Positions 26,492-35,102 are shown, numbered from the stretch's first letter. The stretch: 64,000 nucleotides of DNA from CAVQZA01 sp963724805 (GCA_963724805.1 CAVRWA010000012.1:62001-126000); one strand, 5' to 3'. The notes: generated from the sequence alone by a model not told the origin. Program-made: numbers and translations.

Positions 26492-27457
26492 TCACACCTC
26501 TTCCCGCGACTCGCGCAGCCGTGGGTCGATCACGCCGTAGAGGACGTCCACGAAGAAGCTCGTCAGGATGAACGCGGCGGCCGCCAGGAGAACGAGGGTC
26601 TGCAGCACGCCGTAGTCGCGCTGGAAGACCGAGTCGACCATGAGCGTGCCGAGCCCCGGCCGCGCGAAGACGTACTCCACGACGACCGCGCCGCCCAGTA
26701 GCGAGCCGATGATCACGCCCGCGGTCGTCAGCGCCGGGATCGCCGCGTTCGGCAGCAGGTGCCGGATCACGACCTGGCGGCGCAGCAGGCCTTTGCCCTC
26801 GGCGGTGCGGATGAACGGCGCCGAGTCGATGTCGGCCATCGACGCGCGCAGGACACGCAGGATCGGGGCCGCCACCGCGATCCCGAGCGCGAACGCCGGC
26901 AGCAGCGTCCCCTCGATGCTCTTGAGCGGATGGTGCGTTATCGACACGTAGCCCGACGTCGGCAGCATGTGCAGCTTCTCGCCGAAGATCACGATCAGGA
27001 TGATTCCCGTGAGGAACACGGGGAGCGCCGTCCCGACCGCCGTGAAGCCGGAGACGAGCCCGTCGAACCAGCGGTTCCGCCAGATCGCCGCCAGCGTCGC
27101 CGCCGGGACCGCGATCAGGAGCCCGATCAGCATCGCGAGCACTGCGAGTTCGAGCGTCGCCCCGACGCGCTGCGCAACGAGCGTCGTGACCGGAAACTGG
27201 CTGAAGTACGACTCGCCGAAGTTGCCGTGGAAGATGCCGCCCACCCAGTGGACGTACTGGGCGGGCAGCGACTCGTCGAGGCCGAGCTCGCGTCTGATGG
27301 CCTGGAGCGCCCGGGGATCGACAGTCTTGATCGTGCCGCCGAGCTTCGTGATCGTCGGATCCCCCGGGATCACGCGCAGGACGAGGAAGATCAACATCGA
27401 GCTGAGGAAGAGCAGACCGAGGCTCGTCGACAGCCGTTTGAAGACGTATCGAAGCAT
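26492..27457 (-). CDS. Oligopeptide ABC transporter permease, DppB-like
   Basis: 321-residue pore subunit starting MLRYVFKRLSTSLGLLFL, with the RVIPGDP motif, periplasmic YVHWVGGIFHGNFGESY, and the C-terminal GGAVVVEYVFARPGLG segment typical of DppB. ATG at 27457. It follows the binding-protein gene after 33 bases. Confidence 0.93.
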   Translation of the reverse strand: MLRYVFKRLSTSLGLLFLSSMLIFLVLRVIPGDPTITKLGGTIKTVDPRALQAIRRELGLDESLPAQYVHWVGGIFHGNFGESYFSQFPVTTLVAQRVGATLELAVLAMLIGLLIAVPAATLAAIWRNRWFDGLVSGFTAVGTALPVFLTGIILIVIFGEKLHMLPTSGYVSITHHPLKSIEGTLLPAFALGIAVAAPILRVLRASMADIDSAPFIRTAEGKGLLRRQVVIRHLLPNAAIPALTTAGVIIGSLLGGAVVVEYVFARPGLGTLMVDSVFQRDYGVLQTLVLLAAAAFILTSFFVDVLYGVIDPRLRESREEV

Positions 27458-27490
27458 CGACCCCCAGGCCGGCAGTGTGCGAGTCGCCTC

Positions 27491-29074
27491 TCAGGCGACC
27501 CGCGCGCTCTCCAGATGGACGTTACCCTGCGCGTCCTCCCACGCTCCGGTGATCCCCTTGAGGTAGGCGACGATGTTCGTCTGATGAGCGATCACCATCA
27601 CCGGCGACTGCGAGGACTCGATCCCCTGCATCTGGTTGTAGATCTTGCTCCGTGCGGCGACGTCCGGGGTGCCCACCGCCTTCTGGGCGAGCGCTTCGAA
27701 CTGGGCGTTCTTCCAGTTGCACTCGCACGCGCCGTACTGGACCTGTGAGAACGCGTACGACGGGTTCGGCGGCAGCGAGAAGTAGTTGCCGATGATGTAC
27801 CCCGGGAAGCTCTTCCCTGCCGGGTAGAACTTCGACAGCCACGTGCTCACGTCGCTCCGGACGATGGTCAGGTTCAGGCCGATCTGCTTCAGGTCCTGCT
27901 GCAGGATCTGCGCCATCGTGATCCACTCGTCGCGCCGGCCGGCAAGGGCCCAGAACGTGAACGTGGTGCCGGGCTTGACGCCGGCGGCGTCGAAGAGCTG
28001 CTTCGCCTTCGTGAGGTTGAACGTGTACGGCTTCAGCGTCTTGTCGTAGAACGGGCTGGTCTGGCTGATCACCTCGTTCGCGTAGGAGGGGGTGGCGAGG
28101 CCGAAGAAGGCTGCCTGCACCATCGTCTTGCGGTTGATCGCGTACGAGAGAGCCTGGCGCGCCCGCACGTCGTTGAACGGGGCCGCCGTCGTGTCGACCT
28201 CCCACACATGTGCGCTCGAGATGCCGACCGGCACGAGGAACGCGGTCGAGTTCGACTTGACGGCCGGGATGTCCACCGGCGGCACCTGCCAGACCATGCT
28301 GAGCTTGCCCGACTTGAAGTCGGTGACCATGGCGGTCGTGTCGGGCTCGCGGATGAAGTCGATCTCCTTGAGGCACGGCGTGCCGCCGAAGTAGCGTGTG
28401 TTCGGCACGAGCGTCAGGTTCTGGCCCGGGACGAAGTTGGCAACCTTGTACGGACCGGTGCCGTTCCCGGTCTTGTTGAGACTGCCGAGGTCCGTCGTGT
28501 CGCTCATCTTCACGTCGACCAGCCCTGTCGGCAGGAGCGCGCTCGGATGGCCGAGCCTGATCGTGAGGCCGAACTTGCCGTCCGTGTGCACCGAGCGGAT
28601 GTCCGCCACGTTGCCCTGCGCCTGCGACGCGACGGCGGGGTCGAGGACACGCAGCAGGTTCGCGCGTGCGTCTGCGGACGTGAACTGCCGCCCGTTGGCG
28701 TAGCGCACATCGTTCCGGAGCTTGAACGACCAGTGCATGAGGTCCTTGGACGACTTCCAGGAGGTCGCCAGGTCCGGAACCGGCTGCATGGCCTTGTTGT
28801 ATTTCGTGAGGCCGTCGTAGAGGAGCGTCTGCAGAGGCGCCTGGCCCGCGAACGAGATCGTGTTCGGGTCGAGCGCCGTGATGCCCGCCCCGGCGATGCC
28901 GTACGTGATCTTGCCCTTCGAGGACTTGCAGCCCGTCAGGCTCGGCGTCGCCGCCACGGCCTGGGCGAGATTGGCCGTGCTCGAATGCGCGGCCGTCCCG
29001 CCGAGCGCGGCCGCGACCGCGGCGGCGCAGAGAACGGCCAGCGCAAACGCCGCGGCCTTCCTGGAGATCGTCAT
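27491..29074 (-). CDS. Extracellular solute-binding protein, family 5
   Basis: 527-residue ligand-capturing subunit of the operon D importer. A Sec signal peptide spans about 1-30 (KAAAFALAVLCAAAVAAALGG) without a lipobox; the later cysteine in SLTGCKSS is not in a lipobox context. Family motifs: LLYDGLTKYN, VPDLATSW, FTSADARANLLRVLDP, GTGPYKVANF and ALSYAINRKTMVQAAF. ATG at 29074 has GGAGGGA 8 bases upstream; the open frame extends to 29197 without homology. First gene of operon D, so its promoter should be in 29075-29231, a 157-base gap where I see no clear -35/-10 pair. Confidence 0.92.
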   Translation of the reverse strand: MTISRKAAAFALAVLCAAAVAAALGGTAAHSSTANLAQAVAATPSLTGCKSSKGKITYGIAGAGITALDPNTISFAGQAPLQTLLYDGLTKYNKAMQPVPDLATSWKSSKDLMHWSFKLRNDVRYANGRQFTSADARANLLRVLDPAVASQAQGNVADIRSVHTDGKFGLTIRLGHPSALLPTGLVDVKMSDTTDLGSLNKTGNGTGPYKVANFVPGQNLTLVPNTRYFGGTPCLKEIDFIREPDTTAMVTDFKSGKLSMVWQVPPVDIPAVKSNSTAFLVPVGISSAHVWEVDTTAAPFNDVRARQALSYAINRKTMVQAAFFGLATPSYANEVISQTSPFYDKTLKPYTFNLTKAKQLFDAAGVKPGTTFTFWALAGRRDEWITMAQILQQDLKQIGLNLTIVRSDVSTWLSKFYPAGKSFPGYIIGNYFSLPPNPSYAFSQVQYGACECNWKNAQFEALAQKAVGTPDVAARSKIYNQMQGIESSQSPVMVIAHQTNIVAYLKGITGAWEDAQGNVHLESARVA

Positions 29075-29231
29075 GAACGCTCCCTCCTTCACCAGATTGA
29101 CCTGCCGGAGCACTTTAGACCACTTCCTCTGCGGGGCTGGCCGGCCGAGAGAGCGTTCGGTCGCGTGAGGGCCGACTGCGAGTGCGGGCCAGGCCAAGCG
29201 CGTGACAAGGCCGCCGGCCCGGATTGCGCGG

Positions 29232-30134
29232 TCAGTCGTCAGGCGGGGCTGCGCTCCGAACCGGTAGCCGCTGGTAGCGCACCCAGACGCGTCGCCCGAG
29301 ATAGGTGAGGAACGCGACAGCGCCGGCGCAGAGCAGGATCACGGTCACGGTGGCTCCACCGGGAACGTCGATCAGCTTGAGGCCCGAGAGGCCGAGGACT
29401 CCGGCGATCAGTAGGCGCAGCGGGCGCTCGGGGACGGACAGCGTGAGCCTGCCGCCGAGGAGCACTCCGGGGACGGAGCCGATCAGGAGCCAGCCGACCG
29501 CCCCGAAATCGATGTTGCCCGCAATCGCGTGCCCGAGCCCCGCGACGTAGAGAAGTGCTGCAGCGTGGAAGATGTCGGTTCCGACGATCTTGTGGGCGCG
29601 AAGCGGGAAGACGATGAGCAAGGTGAGACCGAAGAAGACACCGCTTCCGACCGAGGTGAGGCCCACGAGGAAGCCGCCGAAGATCCCGATCAGCACTGCT
29701 GCGACGCGGTCGCGGCGCGACAGGATGAACGGCGCGTCGCTCAGGGCTTTCGCACCCACGAAGTTCTTCGCGAGTAGGCCGACGGTGCCGAACAGCAGCG
29801 CTGCTCCGAGCACGCGTCCCATCGCCGACTGGACGCCGCTCCCGTAGGTGGCGACAAGCCACGAGGCGAGCCAGACGCCAAGGAGAGACATCGGAGCTGA
29901 GCCGACGAACATCCAGCCCGAAAGCCGTGCCTGCACGTTCCCCATGCGCCGGTGTTGCAACGCCCCAACGGACTTGAAGACAGCGCCATGGGCGATATCC
30001 GTCCCGATCGCGATCGCAGGATCGAAGCCGAAAAGGATGACGAGGATCGGCGTCATCAATGAACCGCCGCCCATGCCGCTCAAACCGACGAGGGTCCCGA
30101 CAAGCAGACCCGCGAGGATGAGTTCCAGGCTCAC
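29232..30134 (-). CDS. TauE/SafE (TSUP) family anion exporter
   Basis: 300-residue integral membrane protein with 8-9 helices in two homologous halves. Each half starts with the family glycine-rich motif: LVGTLVGLSGMGGGSLMTPIL near residue 15 and GGFLVGLTSVGSGVFFG near residue 155. GTDIAHGAVFKSVGALQHRR and GTDIFHAAALL repeat the conserved region. The family moves sulfite, sulfoacetate or similar organosulfur anions; no sulfur genes sit next to it except the distant CDO-like cupin. GTG at 30134; no clear ribosome site. Confidence 0.88.
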   Translation of the reverse strand: MSLELILAGLLVGTLVGLSGMGGGSLMTPILVILFGFDPAIAIGTDIAHGAVFKSVGALQHRRMGNVQARLSGWMFVGSAPMSLLGVWLASWLVATYGSGVQSAMGRVLGAALLFGTVGLLAKNFVGAKALSDAPFILSRRDRVAAVLIGIFGGFLVGLTSVGSGVFFGLTLLIVFPLRAHKIVGTDIFHAAALLYVAGLGHAIAGNIDFGAVGWLLIGSVPGVLLGGRLTLSVPERPLRLLIAGVLGLSGLKLIDVPGGATVTVILLCAGAVAFLTYLGRRVWVRYQRLPVRSAAPPDD

Positions 30135-30237
30135 AAGAACCCGTACCGCAGCCTACCGATAGGCGTCCGCGCGAACAGGATCAGACCCTAACTCCCGAGC
30201 GACAACCACGAGCGTGCGCGGAACTGCAGCCCCCCCG

Positions 30238-31251
30238 CTACCCCCTGTCGCCGGTCGGTTCTCTCGCCGAACTTCCCCCGTGCCCATTCGCCGAACTGAC
30301 GCTCGACCACGTCCGCGTCGACGGCGATCTCATCGCGGAAACCGTGACGACGCCGTCGATCGTGATCCGCCCGATCCAGCCGGAGGCGCCACCATTCGTG
30401 AACCAGAGGGCGCCGTCTGAGCCGCTGCTGATGTCGAGCGGCCGACTGATGTCGGTGCTGGTGTAGGGGTGGACGGTGCCATCGGTACTGACACAGGCGA
30501 TCGTGGCGGTGGTGGGAAGCGTGACCCAGAGGGACTTGTCCGGGCCGGTCGTGATCGCGAACGGAACGCCGGTCACGGGGGAGCTGCGGGAGGCGCCGTC
30601 GCTCGTGACGCGGGCGACTGTGTGGCTTGTCTGGTTCGTGATCCAGAACGCGCCGTCGGGACCGAGCGTGATGCCGCGCGGCCCGCTGATCGCGCTGTCC
30701 CGAATCGAGGTGACGGTGCCGTCGGTGGTGATCCGGCCGATCGTGTCGCTGCCGGAGTTGGTGAACCACAGTGCCCCGTCCGGGCCGGTGGTGATTGTGA
30801 TGGGCCGACTGATGTCCTTGCCGTGGTAGAGGGTCACGTCGCCGCTGGTGGTGACCCTTCCGATCGTGTGGCTGCGGAAGTTCGTGAACCAGAGCGCCCC
30901 GTCCGGGCCGGTCGTGATCCCGACCGGGTCGCTGATCCCGTCGGCCCTGAAGCTCGTCACCTCGCCGTCAGTGGTGATCCGGCCGATTGTGTCGTTGCCG
31001 CGGTTCGTGAACCAGAGCGCCCCGTCTGGCCCCGCTGTAATCAGCCACGGCGTGCGGATCGCCTTGTCGTGAAACGTCACGACCGTGCCGTCGGTCGTGA
31101 TCCGCCCGATCGTGTTCTCACTCGCGTCTGTGACCCACAACGCCTTGTCGGGTCCGATCGTGATCCCGACCGGACCCGAGACGTTGGCACCGCGAGCCGC
31201 CCACGCCAGTCCCGCCGACACGACCCCGCAGACTAGTGCACGCTCTCCCAT
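30238..31251 (-). CDS. Virginiamycin B lyase-like (Vgb/SMP-30-like) beta-propeller protein
   Basis: 337 residues with an N-terminal hydrophobic segment (ALVCGVVSAGLAWAARGAN) that looks like a signal peptide, then seven propeller repeats with the core GPDGALWFTN and IGRITTDG. This is the streptogramin-lyase repeat family, but most members are not antibiotic lyases and I do not see the catalytic His pair in clear position. After residue 310 the sequence turns to a Ser/Arg-rich tail with no likeness to the repeats, so the 3' end may be decayed or frameshifted. ATG at 31251. Probably exported; function unknown. Confidence 0.78.
   Translation of the reverse strand: MGERALVCGVVSAGLAWAARGANVSGPVGITIGPDKALWVTDASENTIGRITTDGTVVTFHDKAIRTPWLITAGPDGALWFTNRGNDTIGRITTDGEVTSFRADGISDPVGITTGPDGALWFTNFRSHTIGRVTTSGDVTLYHGKDISRPITITTGPDGALWFTNSGSDTIGRITTDGTVTSIRDSAISGPRGITLGPDGAFWITNQTSHTVARVTSDGASRSSPVTGVPFAITTGPDKSLWVTLPTTATIACVSTDGTVHPYTSTDISRPLDISSGSDGALWFTNGGASGWIGRITIDGVVTVSAMRSPSTRTWSSVSSANGHGGSSAREPTGDRG
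30306..31182 (-). repeat. Seven tandem ~125-base repeats encoding propeller blades
   Basis: Each unit codes for about 41-42 residues ending GPDGALWFTN...TIGRITTDG. Units 2 to 4 are nearly identical in the GPDGALWFT and IGR parts; unit 6 is the most diverged. Such repeats can recombine, so blade number may vary between strains. Confidence 0.75.
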
Positions 31252-31321
31252 GCTGCAAGCATCACGCCGTGCCTACTCGTGCAGATCTACGGCCGGCCAA
31301 GCGATTGGCAGGGCTTCCGAG

Positions 31322-31410
31322 TGCCGGGGGAGGGAGTCGAACCCTCATGCCCCACTACGGGGACACCCGATTTTAAGTCGGGCGCGTATGACCAGTTTCG
31401 CCACCCCGGC
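31322..31410 (-). tRNA. tRNA-Leu (anticodon UAA)
   Basis: Acceptor stem GCCGGGG pairs with CCCCGGC followed by discriminator A at 31322. The anticodon arm is CCCGA / CTTAAAA / TCGGG, giving anticodon TAA. There is a long class II variable arm (TCCCCGTAGTGGGGC) and a T arm GAGGG-TTCGACT-CCCTC. The 3' CCA is not encoded. It is 89 bases. It decodes UUA, a rare codon in a genome of this GC. Confidence 0.95.
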
Positions 31411-31424
31411 CGGGTGGAGCGACC

Positions 31425-32105
31425 TTACATTCCGGGCTGGAGCGCGTTCGGCGGGAACTTCTCAGGGCCCTGGTACCGGTACGCGTCGCGGAACGCCTTG
31501 AACGCCTTCTCGTCGAAGCCCGGGCAGAGCGCGAGGTGCGTCCAGGCGGTCAGCGCGACCTTGTTGCCGAGCTTTGGCAGCGGCGCGACGAGGAGCCCGA
31601 CCGGGTCCGACTGGTAGAAATCGCCTACCTGGGAGACCGTGTCCTCGGAGACGCCCTTCCCGTACTGGATCACGATGCCGCCGTGCTCGAGGTTGTGGAT
31701 CGCCTGGTACTCGCTCACCGGCGCGTCGTACGAGCCCCAGACGGCGGGGACGTAGTAGTGCTTGCCGCTCGTCGGCGGGAACGAGTTGTACTTGATCGGC
31801 GGGTTCGGATCGAGCGTCGTGATGTGGCCGCGCCCGGCGCTCGGGTACGTGTGCAGCGTGCAACCGGCGGCGGTCATGGCGGCGGCGAGCTGGGACGGTG
31901 TCCCTTTGGCGCCGCTGGTGCTGCTGCTCTTCCCGAATGCGAGGAAGCCACCCACGGCTACCCCGACGACCACGAGGACGACGGCGATCGCAATCACGAT
32001 CACACGGCTGTTGCCACCGAGCGAGGGGCGCGAGCGCTCGCCGCCGCGGGCCTTCGGCGCCTGGACGGTGCGCGGTGGTGGTGGGGTGCGGCTCTTCTTC
32101 GCCAC
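31425..32105 (-). CDS. DUF3105 membrane-anchored protein
   Basis: About 226 residues: a basic, Pro-rich cytoplasmic N terminus, one helix (VIVIAIAVVLVVVGVAVGGFLAF) and an extracellular DUF3105 domain with SAGRGHITTLDPNPPIKYNSFPPTSG, HNLEHGGIVIQY and TAWTHLALCPGFDEKAF. The family is common in actinobacteria and has no known function; the conserved His residues suggest metal binding. GTG at 32105 is chosen because homology and composition begin there; a TTG at 32186 would add 27 residues. No ribosome site is seen. The gene ends 15 bases before the tRNA. Confidence 0.8.
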   Translation of the reverse strand: MAKKSRTPPPPRTVQAPKARGGERSRPSLGGNSRVIVIAIAVVLVVVGVAVGGFLAFGKSSSTSGAKGTPSQLAAAMTAAGCTLHTYPSAGRGHITTLDPNPPIKYNSFPPTSGKHYYVPAVWGSYDAPVSEYQAIHNLEHGGIVIQYGKGVSEDTVSQVGDFYQSDPVGLLVAPLPKLGNKVALTAWTHLALCPGFDEKAFKAFRDAYRYQGPEKFPPNALQPGM

Positions 32106-32192
32106 GGCGGAGCGTGATGGTACCTGCCGACCGGCTGTTCCTGCGCCGGACAAATCTCCGCAACGAGCGGTCTTTTTCTCGCGCAAGTCCCC

Positions 32193-32222
32193 TTGACCGG
32201 CGCCTCGGCCCGCCCGTAGAGT
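32193..32222 (+). promoter_or_regulatory. Sigma70-type promoter upstream of the rmuC leader hairpin
   Basis: TTGACC at 32193-32198 and TAGAGT at 32217-32222 with an 18-base spacer. The predicted start is near 32229, exactly where the hairpin at 32228-32267 begins. Confidence 0.6.
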
Positions 32223-32227
32223 CTCCG

Positions 32228-32271
32228 TGCCGGATCCAGTGAACCCTCGGGTTTGTCGGATCCGGCATTTT
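32228..32271 (+). terminator. Perfect stem-loop plus T run directly at the promoter start site
   Basis: TGCCGGATCC (32228-32237) pairs perfectly with GGATCCGGCA (32258-32267), with an inner AACCC/GGGTT pair, followed by TTTT at 32268-32271. It has the form of an intrinsic terminator but lies where the transcript should start, so it would either make a ~42-base stem-loop RNA, cap the rmuC mRNA with a 5' hairpin, or attenuate it. rmuC starts 51 bases later. Confidence 0.65.
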
Positions 32272-32322
32272 CGTGGTCCAGAACGTGCCGTCCGGCGCCA
32301 TCGCTAGCGTTCGCGGGCCCAG

Positions 32323-33579
32323 ATGGTCGTTCTCGGCATCATCATCGGTCTCGCTCTCGGCGCCCTCGTCGGATGGCTCGCCGCGCATAGCCGCACGGTC
32401 CGCATCGAGCAGGAGCTCGAGGACGAGCGGCGGGCGCACGAGGAGCGGCTCGAGACGCTGAACGAGGCGCGCAAGGAGCTCGCCGACGCATTCCAGGCGC
32501 TCTCCGGCGAGGCGCTGCGCCAGAACAACACGGCATTCCTCGAGCTCGCACGCACCCAGTTCGAGGGCATGCAGGTGCAGGCTCGCGAAGACCTCACGAC
32601 GCGCCAGCTCGCGGTCGAGCAGCTGGTCAAGCCGATCAAGGAGTCGCTCGAGAAGGTCGATCTGCAGGCGCAGGCGCTCGAGAAGACGCGCCGGGAGGAC
32701 TACGGCACGCTCAAGCAGCAGGTCACCGCCCTGTCCGAGCGCACCGGTGACCTGGTCACTGCGCTCCGCTCGCCGAACGTCCGCGGCCAGTGGGGCGAGG
32801 TCCAGCTGAAGCGGGTGGTCGAGCTCGCCGGGATGATCGAGTACTGCGACTTCCAGACGCAGGTGACCGCGAGCGACGACGAGGGACGCAGGCTCCGCCC
32901 CGACGTGGTAGTCAGGCTCCCCGGGGGCAAGAACGTCGTCGTCGACGCAAAGGTGCCGCTCGAGGCGTACCTCGCGGCCGCTGAGGCTCACGACGACGCG
33001 ACCGGGTCGGCCAAGCTGGCCGAGCATGCGCGCCAGGTGCGCGACCACGTCGCGAAGCTCGGCAGCAAGCGCTACTGGCAGCAGTTCGAGCCGTCGCCCG
33101 ACTTCGTCGTGATGTTCTTGCCGGCGGAGGCGCTGTTCCGGGCCGCGCTCGAGCAGGATCCGGCGTTGCTCGAGGCGAGCGCCAAGGCGAATGTGATCAT
33201 CGCCTCGCCGATGACGCTGATCGCGATGCTGCGCACGATCGCGGCGGCGTGGAAGCAGGAGAAGGTGGCCGAGAGCGCGCGCGAGGTGCATCTGCTCGGC
33301 CGCGAGCTCTACGAGCGTGTCGGCACCTTCGGCAAGCACTTCGCAAAGCTCGGCCGAGGGCTCGACGGTGCCGTCGGTGCCTACAACGAGGCCGTCAGCT
33401 CGCTCGAGACGCGGCTTCTCGTGACCGCGCGCAAACTCGAGGGGCACGAGATCGGCGACGGCCTGCCCGCGGTCGAGCCGATCGAGCGCCAGGCGCGACA
33501 GCTGCAGGCGCTCGAGCTGAGCGACGACAGCGGCGAGCCGCTCGTCGGCCTGCCCGTCGCCCCCGCCGACGCCGCGTAG
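32323..33579 (+). CDS. rmuC: RmuC family protein (recombination-limiting nuclease-like)
   Basis: 418 residues: one N-terminal helix (VVLGIIIGLALGALVGWLAA), a coiled coil to about residue 130, then the RmuC domain with SPNVRGQWGEVQLKRVVELAGM, RPDVVVRLPGGKNVVVDAKVPLEAY, FVVMFLPAEALFRAAL and ANVIIASPMTLIAMLRTIA. The VVDAKVPL segment is the PD-(D/E)XK-like core. RmuC limits rearrangements at inverted repeats in E. coli. ATG at 32323; no strong ribosome site. Confidence 0.93.
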   Translation: MVVLGIIIGLALGALVGWLAAHSRTVRIEQELEDERRAHEERLETLNEARKELADAFQALSGEALRQNNTAFLELARTQFEGMQVQAREDLTTRQLAVEQLVKPIKESLEKVDLQAQALEKTRREDYGTLKQQVTALSERTGDLVTALRSPNVRGQWGEVQLKRVVELAGMIEYCDFQTQVTASDDEGRRLRPDVVVRLPGGKNVVVDAKVPLEAYLAAAEAHDDATGSAKLAEHARQVRDHVAKLGSKRYWQQFEPSPDFVVMFLPAEALFRAALEQDPALLEASAKANVIIASPMTLIAMLRTIAAAWKQEKVAESAREVHLLGRELYERVGTFGKHFAKLGRGLDGAVGAYNEAVSSLETRLLVTARKLEGHEIGDGLPAVEPIERQARQLQALELSDDSGEPLVGLPVAPADAA

Positions 33580-33658
33580 CTCGGACGGACACGGAAGGTT
33601 CGCGCCCCTCGTTCCGTTTTAATAGGTATTGATCGAAAACCTGAAGGATCGAGGAGAG

Positions 33659-34603
33659 ATGAACGACGAAGTACGTGAGCTGATCGTGATCGGCGGCGGG
33701 CCGGCCGGTTACACGGCCGCGCTGTACGCCGCCCGCGCCAACCTGAGGCCGCTCGTGATCGAGGGCTTCCAGTGGGGCGGGCAGCTCATGATCACCTCGG
33801 ACGTCGAGAACTACCCCGGCTACGCCGACGGCGTGCTCGGCCCGGAGATGATGGCCGACTTCCGCCGCCAGGCGGAGCGCTTCGGCGCCGACTTCGTCAC
33901 CGACGACGTCACGCGGGTCGACTTCTCGGAGCGCCCGTTCCGCGTCTGGGTCGGCGACGAGGAGTACCGCGCCGAGACCGTGATCGTCGCCACGGGCGCG
34001 ACCGCGCGCCAGATCGGGCTCGAGTCGGAGCAGCGTCTGCAGGGCCGCGGCGTCTCCTACTGCGCCGTCTGCGACGCGGCCTTCTTCCGCGAGAAGGAGA
34101 TCGTCGTCGTCGGCGGCGGAGACTCCGCGATGGAGGAGGCCTCGTTCCTGGCCAAGTTCGGCTCGAAGGTGACCGTGGTGCACCGGCGCGACGAGTTCCG
34201 CGCCTCGCCGATCATGCTCGATCGCGCACAGGCGAACGAGAAGATCTCCTTCGTCACGAACGCCGTCGTCGAAGAGGTGCTCGGCGACACGAGCGTGACC
34301 GGCGTCCGCCTCCGAGACACCCGGACCGGCGAGACGACCGAGTTGGCGAGCGACGGCATCTTCGTCGCGATCGGCCACGACCCGACCACGGCGCTCTTCC
34401 TCGACCAGCTCGACCACGACGACCAGGGCTACCTCGTCACGAGGCCGGGGTCGACCGAAACGAACATCCCGGGGGTGTTCGCCGTCGGCGACGTGCAGGA
34501 CCACACGTACCGCCAGGCCGTGACGGCCGCAGGCTCGGGTTGTATGGGCGCGCTCGACGCGGAGCGCTACCTCAGCGCGAAGCAGCACGCCGCGGCTCGC
34601 TAG
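33659..34603 (+). CDS. trxB: Thioredoxin-disulfide reductase
   Basis: Flavoprotein of 314 residues that reduces thioredoxin with NADPH. FAD motif IGGGPAGYTAALYAARAN near 11-28, redox pair C135-A-V-C138, NADPH motif VGGGDSAMEEASFLA with HRRDEFRAS, and the C-terminal FAD motif GVFAVGDVQDHTYRQAVTAAGSG. ATG at 33659 has GAGGAGAG upstream; an open frame from 33629 adds ten residues without homology. The AT-rich TTTTAATAGGTATTGAT at 33618-33634 probably holds its promoter. Confidence 0.96.
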   Translation: MNDEVRELIVIGGGPAGYTAALYAARANLRPLVIEGFQWGGQLMITSDVENYPGYADGVLGPEMMADFRRQAERFGADFVTDDVTRVDFSERPFRVWVGDEEYRAETVIVATGATARQIGLESEQRLQGRGVSYCAVCDAAFFREKEIVVVGGGDSAMEEASFLAKFGSKVTVVHRRDEFRASPIMLDRAQANEKISFVTNAVVEEVLGDTSVTGVRLRDTRTGETTELASDGIFVAIGHDPTTALFLDQLDHDDQGYLVTRPGSTETNIPGVFAVGDVQDHTYRQAVTAAGSGCMGALDAERYLSAKQHAAAR

Positions 34604-34633
34604 TACCTGCAACTCTCACGCCGGATCGGCGTC

Positions 34634-34639
34634 TACCAT
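34634..34639 (+). promoter_or_regulatory. -10-like box TACCAT, probable leaderless start
   Basis: TACCAT ends 7 bases before the GTG start at 34647; no Shine-Dalgarno site is present. This spacing suggests transcription begins at the start codon. Confidence 0.4.
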
Positions 34640-34646
34640 CACTGGC

Positions 34647-35102
34647 GTGCCGTTCTTCATCTGCCCGAACTGCAAGAACCGCTCCGTCGACCACGACGGC
34701 TACCAGGGGATGACCCGGGAGGCGGTTGCGTGCGACCGCTGCGGGTTCGGGTTCCTGTTCGAGCTGATGGACGACTACTACCCGGCGCCGAACGCAGGGT
34801 TCGTCGTCTGCGACAACCAGGGGCGCGTGATCGCCTGCGGCCGCGGCCTCTTCGAGCTGAGCGGCTTCCCCGAGGAGGAGCTGATCGGCCGCGACGTCGT
34901 CGAGGCCTTCGAGCTCGGCGGCTTCGACGCCGATCGCAACCCGGTCGCGCTCGCGCTCGAGTGGGGCGTGCGGCGGCTCGACGAGAAGCTCGAACTGACG
35001 ACCCGCGGCGGCCAGCGGAAGCACGTCACCGTGGACGTCTTCCCGGCGTACGACGACGACGGCGGGCTGCTCGTCGCACTGACGCCGGCAACCGCTTCCT
35101 AG
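34647..35102 (+). CDS. Zinc-ribbon / PAS-domain protein
   Basis: 151 residues. An N-terminal zinc ribbon has C6, C9, C29 and C32 (CPNC and CDRC), followed from about residue 48 by a PAS-like domain: NAGFVVCDNQGRVIACGRGLFELSG, EEELIGRDVVEAF and a closing GLLVALTPATA. A likely intracellular sensor or adaptor without output domain. GTG at 34647. Its TAG stop and the stop of nth on the other strand share CTAG (35099-35102). Confidence 0.8.
   Translation: MPFFICPNCKNRSVDHDGYQGMTREAVACDRCGFGFLFELMDDYYPAPNAGFVVCDNQGRVIACGRGLFELSGFPEEELIGRDVVEAFELGGFDADRNPVALALEWGVRRLDEKLELTTRGGQRKHVTVDVFPAYDDDGGLLVALTPATAS

Noticed and set aside
30238..31251. Streptogramin resistance (virginiamycin B lyase)
   Set aside because: Propeller repeats match but the catalytic His pair is not evident and an N-terminal signal suggests export.
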